A DNA stretch of 64,000 nt from Kribbella monticola (lineage in GTDB: Bacteria > Actinomycetota > Actinomycetes > Propionibacteriales > Kribbellaceae): contig NZ_QFXK01000039.1 in the NCBI RefSeq assembly GCF_003261635.1, positions 186,001 through 250,000 of the forward strand. Direction: 5' to 3'. The notes under the pieces were generated by a model. That model worked only from the letters and a program-made list of their open reading frames with translations. It did no database searches and was not told where the DNA came from. Shown here in pieces: positions 33,241-40,526 of the stretch (position 1 is the stretch's first letter; each line of letters begins with the position of its first letter). Position numbers and translations under genes: made by a program.

Positions 33241-34937
33241 ATCGGGAACTGCGCTACGGCTTCGCCGCCCTCCGTAAACCCCCGGCCCTGAAGCTGGCCG
33301 CATGGTCCGTCCCCGAGATCCTGCCGACGGCAATCTACGGCGTCGCCGTCGCCCACGCGACGGACAGCTTCCTGGCCGGGCACGCTTGGCAAGGCATCGC
33401 CTGGCTGGCCGGACTCGTCGCCACCGCCTGCCTCGGAGCCGCCGGCGCCCACCAGGTCTACGCCCGCCTCGGCGAACTGGTCGAGCCCCTCCGTGACGAC
33501 CTCGTACGCCGAGTGGTGGCCGGGGCGCTGCATACCGGCGACGAAGCGGCCGTGGCCCGGCTGAACCGCCAGGTGGAGATCGTCCGCGACACCTTCGCCG
33601 GCCTGGTGCTGGTGATCCGGAACTTCGGCGTCACGCTGTTCGGCGTACTGGCCGGGTTGTTGTCCTTGGCACCGATGGTCGCGGTCTTCGTCGTACCGCC
33701 GTTCCTGCTGGGGTTCGCGGCTTCGCTGGCAGTGCTCGGTGTCGCCGCGGGCCGGGTCCGCGCCTCGTTGAAGGCCGACGAGGAGTTGGCTACGGCTGCG
33801 GGGATGGTGTTCAGCGGAGTTCGCGACATCACGGCGACCGGCTCGGAGGAGTTCGCCGAACGGATCGTCGGCCGGCCGATCGACGAGCAGGCTGCCGCGG
33901 AGCGATCGCTGGCCCGGGTGGCCGCTCTGCGGACGTTGTGCTTCGCGCTCGGCGGCTGGGCGCCCTTGCTGATCCTCCTGGCGACAGGGCCCTGGCTCGT
34001 CGGTCAGGGCGTCAGCACCGGCACGCTGCTCGGTGGCCTCACCTACGTGCTGATCAGCCTGCAACCGGCCTTGAACACGGTGATGGGAGCGCTGGGAGAC
34101 AGCGGACTGCGCTATGTCATCACTCTCGGGCGGATCCTGGACAGTACGGCGTACCAGCTCGCGCCACGACCGATGACGGATTCGAAGGGGCACCAGCTCC
34201 GGCTGCGCGGACTGACCTTCGCGTACGGCCCGAAAGCCGAACCGGTGCTGGCGGATCTCGACCTGACCGTGACCGAGGGCGAACATCTGGCCGTCGTCGG
34301 CCCCAGTGGGATCGGGAAGTCGACCCTGGCCGCGCTCGTCTGCGGAATGCTCACGCCGACCAGCGGCCGGCTCCTGCTCGGCGGCGTGCCGCCCAGCGAA
34401 CTGTCCACCGACCGGCTGGCGATGACCCGGGTGCTGATTCCCCAAGAGGCCTACATCTTCACGGGTACGGTGCTGGAGAACCTGGTCTACTTGCTGCCGG
34501 ACGCCTCAGCCGCTGAAGTCGGACAGGCGATCGATGCAGTCGGCGCAGGCGCCCTGGTCGATCGGCTGGGCGGGCTGGAGGCACGGCTACGACCCGCCGA
34601 CCTGTCGCCTGGTGAACGGCAACTGATCGCGCTGACGCGGGCCTACCTGTCGCCCGCGCCGCTGGTCGTGCTCGACGAAGCGACCTGCTTCCTCGATCCA
34701 GACACCGAGCGGCGAGCAGAGGAAGCGTTCGCGGCGCGCGGTGGCACGTTGATCGTGATCGCGCACCGGATCAGCTCGGCCCTTCGAGCGCGACGGATCC
34801 TCGTCCTCGACGGCAACAAGGCCGCCCTCGGCACCCACCAGACCCTGCTGCGGACCTCGCCGCTGTACCGCGAGCTACTCGGCCACTGGCAACCCGGAAA
34901 CCAGGTACAGCGTGATCAGATCCAGCCCGCGTCCTGA
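33237..34937 (+). CDS. ABC transporter, fused permease and ATPase (lanthipeptide export, unit 2)
   Basis: A 566-residue half-transporter with an N-terminal membrane domain and an ATPase domain: Walker A GPSGIGKST, Walker B LVVLDEATCFLD, H-loop IAHRIS. The signature motif is LSPGERQLIALTRAY, where the second Gly of LSGGQ is Pro, as seen in degenerate members of heterodimers. ATG 33237 overlaps the previous stop by 4 bp. The 3' end overlaps the convergent LuxR gene by 22 bp. Confidence 0.9.
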   Translation: MNRELRYGFAALRKPPALKLAAWSVPEILPTAIYGVAVAHATDSFLAGHAWQGIAWLAGLVATACLGAAGAHQVYARLGELVEPLRDDLVRRVVAGALHTGDEAAVARLNRQVEIVRDTFAGLVLVIRNFGVTLFGVLAGLLSLAPMVAVFVVPPFLLGFAASLAVLGVAAGRVRASLKADEELATAAGMVFSGVRDITATGSEEFAERIVGRPIDEQAAAERSLARVAALRTLCFALGGWAPLLILLATGPWLVGQGVSTGTLLGGLTYVLISLQPALNTVMGALGDSGLRYVITLGRILDSTAYQLAPRPMTDSKGHQLRLRGLTFAYGPKAEPVLADLDLTVTEGEHLAVVGPSGIGKSTLAALVCGMLTPTSGRLLLGGVPPSELSTDRLAMTRVLIPQEAYIFTGTVLENLVYLLPDASAAEVGQAIDAVGAGALVDRLGGLEARLRPADLSPGERQLIALTRAYLSPAPLVVLDEATCFLDPDTERRAEEAFAARGGTLIVIAHRISSALRARRILVLDGNKAALGTHQTLLRTSPLYRELLGHWQPGNQVQRDQIQPAS

Positions 34938-35530
34938 GCCTTCCGGATCGCCTCGATCCGGCTACGGGCACCGGTCTTGGTGAGAATCCGGGACAGGTAG
35001 TTGCGCACCGTCCCGGTGCTCAGGCTGAGCGTCCGGGCGATCTCCTGCGCGGTCGCGCCGGTGGTGACCTGGCGCAGTACTTCGCACTCCCGATCGGTCA
35101 GCGGGTTGTCGCCCGCTTTCAGCGCGGCGACGGCGAGCCGGACATCGACGACCGGCAACCCCTTCGCGACGTCCCGGATCGCCTGGACAAGCTGATCCGT
35201 GGTCGCATCGGTCGCGATCAAGCCGATCCGCGGGGCCTGCTTGACCAGCGCCAGGCTGGTCGCGGCGATCGCCTCGTGATCGATCAGTACCAGCACGCCC
35301 CGGCCGGTCAGTTTGAGGCACAGGCTCTCGATCCCGATCTTGCCGGGCAGCTGGGGATCCAGCAGCACCACGTGCGGCCGGCGCGTCACCGAGGGCAGGA
35401 CGTCGTCCGCGCTGTCCAGCTCGGCCACGACCTCGAGATCGGACTCTCTTGCCAACACCGCGGCCAGTGCGCCTCGCACCAAAGTGCCGCGGTGCCCGAG
35501 GGCTACTCGGATCACCGCTTCCCCCATCAT
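34916..35530 (-). CDS. Orphan LuxR-type response regulator (RamR-like)
   Basis: A 204-residue regulator with a receiver-like domain and a C-terminal GerE HTH (LTDRECEVLRQVTTGATAQEIARTLSLSTGTVRNYLSRILTKTGARSRIEA). The putative phosphoacceptor Asp is in VVLLDPQLPG, but the acidic pair is replaced by LGHRG and the conserved Thr and Lys are not evident (VLVLIDHEA, LIATDATTD), so it may not be phosphorylated. SapB-type clusters carry a similar orphan regulator, RamR. No kinase is adjacent. Starts ATG 35530 (ATG 35527 possible). Probably activates the operon from 26563. Confidence 0.87.
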   Translation of the reverse strand: MMGEAVIRVALGHRGTLVRGALAAVLARESDLEVVAELDSADDVLPSVTRRPHVVLLDPQLPGKIGIESLCLKLTGRGVLVLIDHEAIAATSLALVKQAPRIGLIATDATTDQLVQAIRDVAKGLPVVDVRLAVAALKAGDNPLTDRECEVLRQVTTGATAQEIARTLSLSTGTVRNYLSRILTKTGARSRIEAIRKAQDAGWI

Positions 35531-35591
35531 CTAGATCGCCTCAACCACGGACCCTCCCCGAGGGTGTCCAGGCCCGTGCTTCGATCAACGA

Positions 35592-36137
35592 GTGAACACC
35601 GCAGATGACACGCACGAATCCCGCCGCTGCCCCGGCTGCCAGGCGGTCCTGCCGCTCAGCGACTGGCCCGGCGCCTCGTCGGGGTACAACGCCTCGCCCG
35701 AATGCGCCGAGGTCGCCGGGCAACTGCTGGGCTTCGAAGTCGACCACCAGGCCGCCCTCGGCCACCTGCACCAACTCCGGATCGACGCGTACGGCGCCCA
35801 GCACGTCGGCCCGCAGACCCGCCCGATCACCACGATCTTCGCGCTCAACGGCCTCTACATGTACTTCGAACGCGGCTCCGGCAACCTCGACGTCCGCACT
35901 GCCCACGGCATCATGGCCAACTCGTACTCCGAGTGGCCGGTCCTGACACCACCCACCCGGGTGGGCACGCTCACCGCCCACGCGGTCCTCCAAGCCGCCC
36001 CCGATGGGGTCCGGGCGGTCGAGCAACGGCTGATCGAGTGGGCCCGGCAGGTCTGGGAGGCCTGGCCCGGCCAGGACCAGCAGCTGGTACGCGACCTGAC
36101 CATCCAGCTCGTCCCGGCGCGCTATTTCCATCGCTGA
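35592..36137 (+). CDS. DUF5946-family protein
   Basis: A 181-residue protein with an N-terminal zinc-ribbon-like CPGCQAVLPLSDWPG and a family pattern GYNASPECAEVAGQLLGFEVDHQAALGHLHQLRIDAYGAQH. This matches the DUF5946 group as I know it. The function is unknown. GTG 35592 start, 61 bp after the divergent LuxR gene start; no clear Shine-Dalgarno. Confidence 0.7.
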   Translation: MNTADDTHESRRCPGCQAVLPLSDWPGASSGYNASPECAEVAGQLLGFEVDHQAALGHLHQLRIDAYGAQHVGPQTRPITTIFALNGLYMYFERGSGNLDVRTAHGIMANSYSEWPVLTPPTRVGTLTAHAVLQAAPDGVRAVEQRLIEWARQVWEAWPGQDQQLVRDLTIQLVPARYFHR

Positions 36138-36586
36138 TCGGGCCGCTACGTTTGAGCCGCGCCACGGAGGGAACCGCACGCCGGAAACCGTTCTGTTGTT
36201 GGGATTTCGCGCGCCGGAGCCGGAAGAAGTTTGTCCGGATTCCGCTACAGGTCTTGCGTTCTCCCCGCAGGTCGCGCACGATGTCTCGGGTCACGTCGTT
36301 ACCGGGGCGTGACCATTCGGACGCTGTCTCGTGACCTGTCCGGATGCCGTTCCCCTGCACCCCGGAAAGGGAGTGGTACCTCACCAGACTGCGGAGCCCG
36401 GTGCGGCCGCCCGAACGGAGTGCGGCCGGCGATCCGAGTCCCACGCACCCAGGTGACGTCCACCTTCACCTCTCCACCGGCCCTCGCACGGGCGGTGCAC
36501 GAGGTTCTCAGGGGAAGTGCGCACGCGGCTGAATCGGCCGGGCAGGAGGAATTCACCATGCCCAGCTCACAAGGAGCAGAACGCTG
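36138..36586 (+). promoter_or_regulatory. Long 5' region of the LysM/transglycosylase gene, possible riboswitch leader
   Basis: About 450 bp without a longer gene. It is rich in potential stems and has segments such as CGGAGGGAACCGCACG and CCGAGTCCCACGCACC. Actinobacterial cell-wall hydrolase genes with LysM or Rpf domains are often preceded by cyclic di-AMP (ydaO) riboswitches, and the gene type and leader length fit. I could not align the segment convincingly to the ydaO consensus by eye, so this remains a candidate. Ends with the nine-codon ORF at 36558. Confidence 0.4.
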
Positions 36587-36587
36587 A
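36558..36587 (+). CDS. Nine-codon upstream ORF, translationally coupled leader peptide
   Basis: ATG at 36558 preceded by AGGAGGA at 7 nt encodes MPSSQGAER; its TGA (36585-36587) overlaps the ATG of the LysM gene (TGATG). The main gene has its own AAGGAG inside this mini-ORF. The arrangement suggests that ribosomes ending on the mini-ORF restart on the main gene. A peptide function is not claimed. Confidence 0.45.
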   Translation: MPSSQGAER

Positions 36588-37210
36588 TGTCCAAAGCTCG
36601 ACATGCCCGACCCCGCCGAAGTTCCCGCCGGGTGGTTCGGACCCTCTCGATCGCCGGCCTCGGGGCCGGTATCACCGCCGCCGGCGCGGGCGCTGCCTTC
36701 GCGACCGACTACACGGTCAAGCCCGGCGACACGCTCTCCGAGATCGCCCAGGCCCATGGCGCCGACTGGCACCAGCTGGCCAGGCTGAACCACCTGAAAG
36801 ACCCCGACCTGATCCTGATCGGGCAGACCCTCCAGCTCGACGGTGTGAAGAAGGCCGCCGTCACGGAGCGCCGGACGGTGAAGAAGACGCGGACGGTGCA
36901 CAAGCCCGAGCGCAAGGCCCGGGCCAGCCGGTCGGAGTCGAAGGCCCCGTCCACCCGCGCGAGCGGCAAGGCGTCCCTGAGCGGCGCCTGGGCCAAGGTG
37001 GCCAACTGCGAGTCGAGCGGCAACCCGCGCGCGGTCAGCCCGGCCGGGTACTACGGCCTGTTCCAGTTCGACAAGCAGACCTGGCGCAGCGTCGGCGGTT
37101 CGGGCAACCCGATCAACGCCTCGGCGGCCGAGCAGCTGATGCGGGCGAAGAAGCTCTACGCGCAGCGCGGCGCCTCCCCGTGGCCGGTCTGCGGTCGCTA
37201 CCTCCGCTAG
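36587..37210 (+). CDS. Secreted LysM-transglycosylase (Rpf-like/SLT-type) cell-wall protein
   Basis: A 207-residue exported protein: signal peptide to about residue 40 (RTLSIAGLGAGITAAGAGAAFA), LysM domain at 41-85 (YTVKPGDTLSEIAQAHGADWHQLARLN...LIGQTLQL), a Lys/Arg/Ser-rich linker (about 88-128), and a C-terminal transglycosylase-like domain (WAKVANCESSGNPRAVSPAGYYGLFQFDKQTWRSVGG) with the catalytic Glu in NCESS. It binds and cuts peptidoglycan; related resuscitation-promoting factors wake dormant cells. Two Cys in the catalytic domain likely pair. ATG 36587 follows AAGGAG. Confidence 0.9.
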   Translation: MSKARHARPRRSSRRVVRTLSIAGLGAGITAAGAGAAFATDYTVKPGDTLSEIAQAHGADWHQLARLNHLKDPDLILIGQTLQLDGVKKAAVTERRTVKKTRTVHKPERKARASRSESKAPSTRASGKASLSGAWAKVANCESSGNPRAVSPAGYYGLFQFDKQTWRSVGGSGNPINASAAEQLMRAKKLYAQRGASPWPVCGRYLR

Positions 37211-37226
37211 CAACGATTGCCTCGCA

Positions 37227-37266
37227 GGCGGCGGGGTGCGGGCCCCTCAGTACGCACCCCGTCGCC
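37227..37266. terminator. Bidirectional hairpin terminator
   Basis: GGCGGCGGGGTGCG / CGCACCCCGTCGCC, 14-bp arms with a single mismatch and a 12-nt loop, between the convergent LysM and methyltransferase genes. Confidence 0.75.
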
Positions 37267-37268
37267 CG

Positions 37269-37916
37269 CTAGCGAGACAGCACGAGCATCTTGTCGGCGT
37301 TCACCTGGAACTCGTACGGCACCGGACGGATCTCCGCGGTCACGTCCTCGAGTTCATCGAGCAACTCCGGCAGGTAGTGCACCGGCTCGCCGGCGCCTTG
37401 CTGGACGAGCGGAAACACGCGCACCTCCGACCGGCTCACCCGGACGAGCTCGCGCAGCGCGGCCAGATGCCAGTCCCGGTCGTACTTGTCGGCCCACGTG
37501 AACAGCAGGTGCGAGCAGAGCACCAGCTCGAAGCGCCCGTCGGAGAACGGCAGCTCCGGCAGGCTTCCCGGCACGTACCGCTCCGGCGCGATCGAGACGT
37601 CCTGCAGAAACCGGTCCGCGGCCTCGATCCGCAGCTCGTCCTTGCGCGCGGGCGTCCCGTACCAGGTCCAGACGAAGCTGTCCGCATGCTCGTCGATGAT
37701 CCCGGACGTGGCCGGCAGACTTCGCCGTACGGTGTCCACGAGTTCCGGCGCGGGCAGCTCGTACGCCGGGTCGACGGCGACCGCGTCGACGCCGCGGGCG
37801 GCCGCCTCGGCCGTGAAGCTCGCGCCGCCGGCGCAACAGTCGAGCACGGAAACGGGCAGTTCGGTCAGGTCGAACATCGCCTCGTACTCCGCGTACGAGC
37901 GAGATGTCACCAGCAC
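37269..37916 (-). CDS. SAM-dependent class I methyltransferase
   Basis: A 215-residue soluble enzyme. SAM site VSVLDCCAGGASFTAEAAARG (motif I with LDCCAGG in place of the common xDxGxGxG), acidic post-I DAVAVDPAYE, and motif IV-like FELVLCSHLLFTWAD with H and W before LAALRELVRVSRSEVRVFPL. Substrate unknown. The start is a GTG; the Pr6Pr gene ends 9 bp upstream, so they form an operon. Confidence 0.8.
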   Translation of the reverse strand: MLVTSRSYAEYEAMFDLTELPVSVLDCCAGGASFTAEAAARGVDAVAVDPAYELPAPELVDTVRRSLPATSGIIDEHADSFVWTWYGTPARKDELRIEAADRFLQDVSIAPERYVPGSLPELPFSDGRFELVLCSHLLFTWADKYDRDWHLAALRELVRVSRSEVRVFPLVQQGAGEPVHYLPELLDELEDVTAEIRPVPYEFQVNADKMLVLSR

Positions 37917-37925
37917 AGCGGCTAC

Positions 37926-38573
37926 CTATCTGTCGACAGTGGTCTTCGATCCCATCCGGCGGTCGAGCAGAGCCGCCCCGAACGCCAGCGCCAGGAACAG
38001 TAGCGCGACCAACAGACAGTTCAGCAATACCGTCCCGTACCCGTGCTCGGTCACGTTGACGAACGGGTACGGGTAGAACCCCGTGCCTTCGCCGCGAATC
38101 AAGGTGAAGGCCAGCCACAGCAACGGGAACACCAGGGACCAGCCGACCACGCGCCGATCGATCTGCCGACGCGGCCCGAACAGCAGCCACCCCAGGACGC
38201 CGAGCAGCGGCGTGACCGTGTGGACGAGAAGGTTCACCAACGCGCCCGCACCGGACGGCTCGTCGGTGCCGGCCAGCACCAGGTGATAGACGATCCCGGT
38301 CACCGCGATGCAGAGCACGCCGTTGAGGCGCAAGGTCCTGAACAGCACCGTCTGCCACCGCTCGGGATCGAGCGCGAGCAGCAGGCAGGTGCCGCCGAGC
38401 AGCAGGTTCGACTGGATCGTGAAATACGCGAAGACGTTGAACACGCGATCGGGATTGTCCGGGAAGTACCCCTCGGTGCTGCCCGCCGTGACGAACAACT
38501 GCACCACTATCCCGACGGCCACCACCAGCGCCGTGATCGCGAACCAGATCCGCCCCGCACCGGACTTCGTCAT
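37926..38573 (-). CDS. Pr6Pr family membrane protein
   Basis: A 215-residue protein with six predicted helices (IWFAITALVVAVGIVVQLFV; FAYFTIQSNLLLGGTCLLLAL; LRLNGVLCIAVTGIVYHLVL; HTVTPLLGVLGWLLFGP and more). The FAYFTIQSNLL and HTVTPLLGVLGW motifs are those of the Pr6Pr (FAR-17a/AIG1-like) group, of unknown function. ATG 38573 is preferred; a GTG at 38627 in frame would add 18 residues. Confidence 0.78.
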   Translation of the reverse strand: MTKSGAGRIWFAITALVVAVGIVVQLFVTAGSTEGYFPDNPDRVFNVFAYFTIQSNLLLGGTCLLLALDPERWQTVLFRTLRLNGVLCIAVTGIVYHLVLAGTDEPSGAGALVNLLVHTVTPLLGVLGWLLFGPRRQIDRRVVGWSLVFPLLWLAFTLIRGEGTGFYPYPFVNVTEHGYGTVLLNCLLVALLFLALAFGAALLDRRMGSKTTVDR

Positions 38574-38657
38574 CTCCGCAATGTACGACGCGTCGCCGCC
38601 CCCAGCCGGGATCTCGGCGATCCGCACTTCAGCGCCGCCCTACTGGCGACCATTTGC

Positions 38658-39182
38658 TCAGGCGTTCTGCTTTTGGGTGGAGTAGCTGAAGGAGACGAAG
38701 GCGTCGATGACCAGCACGATCGTCCACGTCCAGGCCGGTCCGAGCAGCGCGTCGTACCCGTTGCCGGACAGCAGACCGAGGGCGAGCATCAACCCGCAGC
38801 CGATCGCATACGCCAGCAGGTGCCGGAACCAGCCCTGCCGCTCCCGCCGCGCGCGCTCCGGTCCACCCTTCGGCGGCTTGGCCGGACGCGGGGCGCCGGC
38901 CAGCCAGTGCGCGGCCCACTTGTCCGCCCACTTGATGGTCTGATGCCCGAAGGCGACGCTCACGCCGATGAAGATCGCGGCCAGCGAATGTGCGAACGAC
39001 GGCTCCCCGCCGCGACGCAGGTCGATCACCCCTGCGACCAGCATCACCACGTCGACCAACGGCACGCCGGCCAGCAGAACCAGCCCGGCCCTGGGCAACT
39101 TCAGCAGATAGCGCGTCACCATCCCGGCGACCAGCAGCACCCAGAACCCGATCTCACAGCCGGCGATCACAGCAAGCAGCAC
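38658..39182 (-). CDS. Polytopic membrane protein, unknown
   Basis: A 174-residue protein with about five helices: two at the N-terminus (AVIAGCEIGFWVLLVAGMV, GLVLLAGVPLVDVVMLVAGVI), a middle helix with FIGVSVAFGHQTIKWAD, a basic loop (PAKPPKGGPERARRER), and two C-terminal helices. The C-terminal half resembles 2TM-type domains. GTG 39182 follows GGGAGG. Divergent from the TetR gene at 39259, which probably represses it. Confidence 0.72.
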   Translation of the reverse strand: MLLAVIAGCEIGFWVLLVAGMVTRYLLKLPRAGLVLLAGVPLVDVVMLVAGVIDLRRGGEPSFAHSLAAIFIGVSVAFGHQTIKWADKWAAHWLAGAPRPAKPPKGGPERARRERQGWFRHLLAYAIGCGLMLALGLLSGNGYDALLGPAWTWTIVLVIDAFVSFSYSTQKQNA

Positions 39183-39202
39183 GATGCCCGACCCTCCCTT
39201 TA

Positions 39203-39250
39203 TTTAGTACGACCGTGTTTCTACCTCGACAATAACACGACTGTGCTAAA
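39203..39250. promoter_or_regulatory. TetR operator candidate in a divergent promoter
   Basis: Two 17-bp half-elements, TTTAGTACGACCGTGTT (39203) and, inverted, AACACGACTGTGCTAAA (39234), match at 13 of 17 positions. They lie in the 76-bp gap between the divergent membrane protein and TetR genes. Confidence 0.55.
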
Positions 39251-39258
39251 AAGGGTGC

Positions 39259-39858
39259 ATGCCGAAGATCGTCGACCATGACGCCCGCCGCGAGGAGATC
39301 GCCCAGGCTCTGTGGCGCGTGGTTCGCCGCGACGGCATCCGGGCCGCCTCTGTGCGGACTGTCGCCGCCGAGGCCGGCTGGTCCGCCGGCGCCGTTCGCT
39401 ACTACTTCCCCGACCAGGAAGGCCTGCTGAGCTTCGCGATGAATCTGGTCTCGCGCCGCGTGCGGGACCGGATCAGCGCGATCGAACCGGTCGGCAGCGC
39501 AACCGCGATCGCGCTGCGGTACCTGGAAGAGGTCATCCCACTGGACAGCGAACGGCAGGCCGAGTTCGACATCTGGCTGTCGTTCGTCGCCCAGGCCCAG
39601 ACCGACTCCGGCGCCGACGGCCTGCGCAAGCACCTCGACCCGATCCAGGAGGAACTGCGCGAACTGTGCCGCTCGTTGCTCGACAGTCTCGCTGCTGCCG
39701 GCGCCCTGAGGAGTGGTCTCGACCTCCGCCTCGAGACCGAACGACTGCACGCGCTGGTCGACGGCTTGTCCTTGCATACGTCGATGCAGCGCAGCCGGAC
39801 CACGCCGGCCCGGGTCCGCAAGATCCTGGCCGACCACTTGAACACCTTGCAGGCCTGA
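39259..39858 (+). CDS. TetR-family regulator
   Basis: A 199-residue regulator. HTH region residues 10-55 (EEIAQALWRVVRRDGIRAASVRTVAAEAGWSAGAVRYYFPDQEGLL), then a TetR_C_13/BetI-like C-terminal domain (AEFDIWLSFVAQAQTD...LVDGLSLHT). It is divergent from the membrane protein at 39182 with an inverted repeat between them. ATG 39259 follows AAAGGG. Confidence 0.88.
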   Translation: MPKIVDHDARREEIAQALWRVVRRDGIRAASVRTVAAEAGWSAGAVRYYFPDQEGLLSFAMNLVSRRVRDRISAIEPVGSATAIALRYLEEVIPLDSERQAEFDIWLSFVAQAQTDSGADGLRKHLDPIQEELRELCRSLLDSLAAAGALRSGLDLRLETERLHALVDGLSLHTSMQRSRTTPARVRKILADHLNTLQA

Positions 39859-39957
39859 GAAAAGCAAGCGATTGCGGCACGTACGGACGGTGTCCGACTG
39901 CAGACAAGAATGGACAAGGCCTGACCAAAAGGTTGTCCTGCGTGGCACGATCCCCTC

Positions 39958-40476
39958 ATGGAAACCGAGGGGGTGATCGTCGTCAGCGGAATCATGGCGG
40001 CCGGCAAGTCCACGGTCTCCCAACTGCTCGCCGAACGGTTCTCCTACGGCGTCCATCTCCGCGGTGACGTCTTCCGCCGGATGATCGTCAGCGGCCAGGC
40101 GGCCCGCGACGCCGAGGACGGCGCCGAGGCCCAGAAGCAGCTGAAGCTCAGGTACCGGCTCGCCTGCCAGGCGGCCGACGGCTACGCGCAGGCCGGGTTC
40201 ACCGTCGTACTGCAGGACGTGGTGATCGGCGAGCTGCTGCGCGAGTTCCTGGACGCCATCGAGACCCGGCCGCGCTACCTCGTCGTACTGACTCCGCGGC
40301 CCGAGGTGATCTCCAACCGGCTGGGCGGCGCGCACGACCATTCGGTCGACGAACTCGACTACGAGCTGCACGCCTTCTCGCCGCGGCGCGGACTCTGGCT
40401 GGACAACTCCGACCTGTCCCCGCACGAAACCGTCGACGCCATCCTCGGCCGGCTCGACGAAGCACGCTTCGACTGA
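39958..40476 (+). CDS. P-loop kinase/phosphotransferase-like ATPase
   Basis: A 172-residue P-loop protein: Walker A SGIMAAGKST at residue 10, LRGDVFRRM, then TVVLQDVVIGELLREFLDAI and a substrate LTPRPEVISNRLGG. The layout is that of adenylylsulfate/gluconate kinase and chloramphenicol phosphotransferase-like small kinases. Substrate unknown. ATG 39958 has no Shine-Dalgarno and may be leaderless. Stands alone between a TetR gene and the molybdoenzyme. Confidence 0.8.
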   Translation: METEGVIVVSGIMAAGKSTVSQLLAERFSYGVHLRGDVFRRMIVSGQAARDAEDGAEAQKQLKLRYRLACQAADGYAQAGFTVVLQDVVIGELLREFLDAIETRPRYLVVLTPRPEVISNRLGGAHDHSVDELDYELHAFSPRRGLWLDNSDLSPHETVDAILGRLDEARFD

Positions 40477-40526
40477 CCTACCACCAGCCACTGTCGAGCG
40501 ACGTTACCGCGGGGTAGTTTGGGCGG

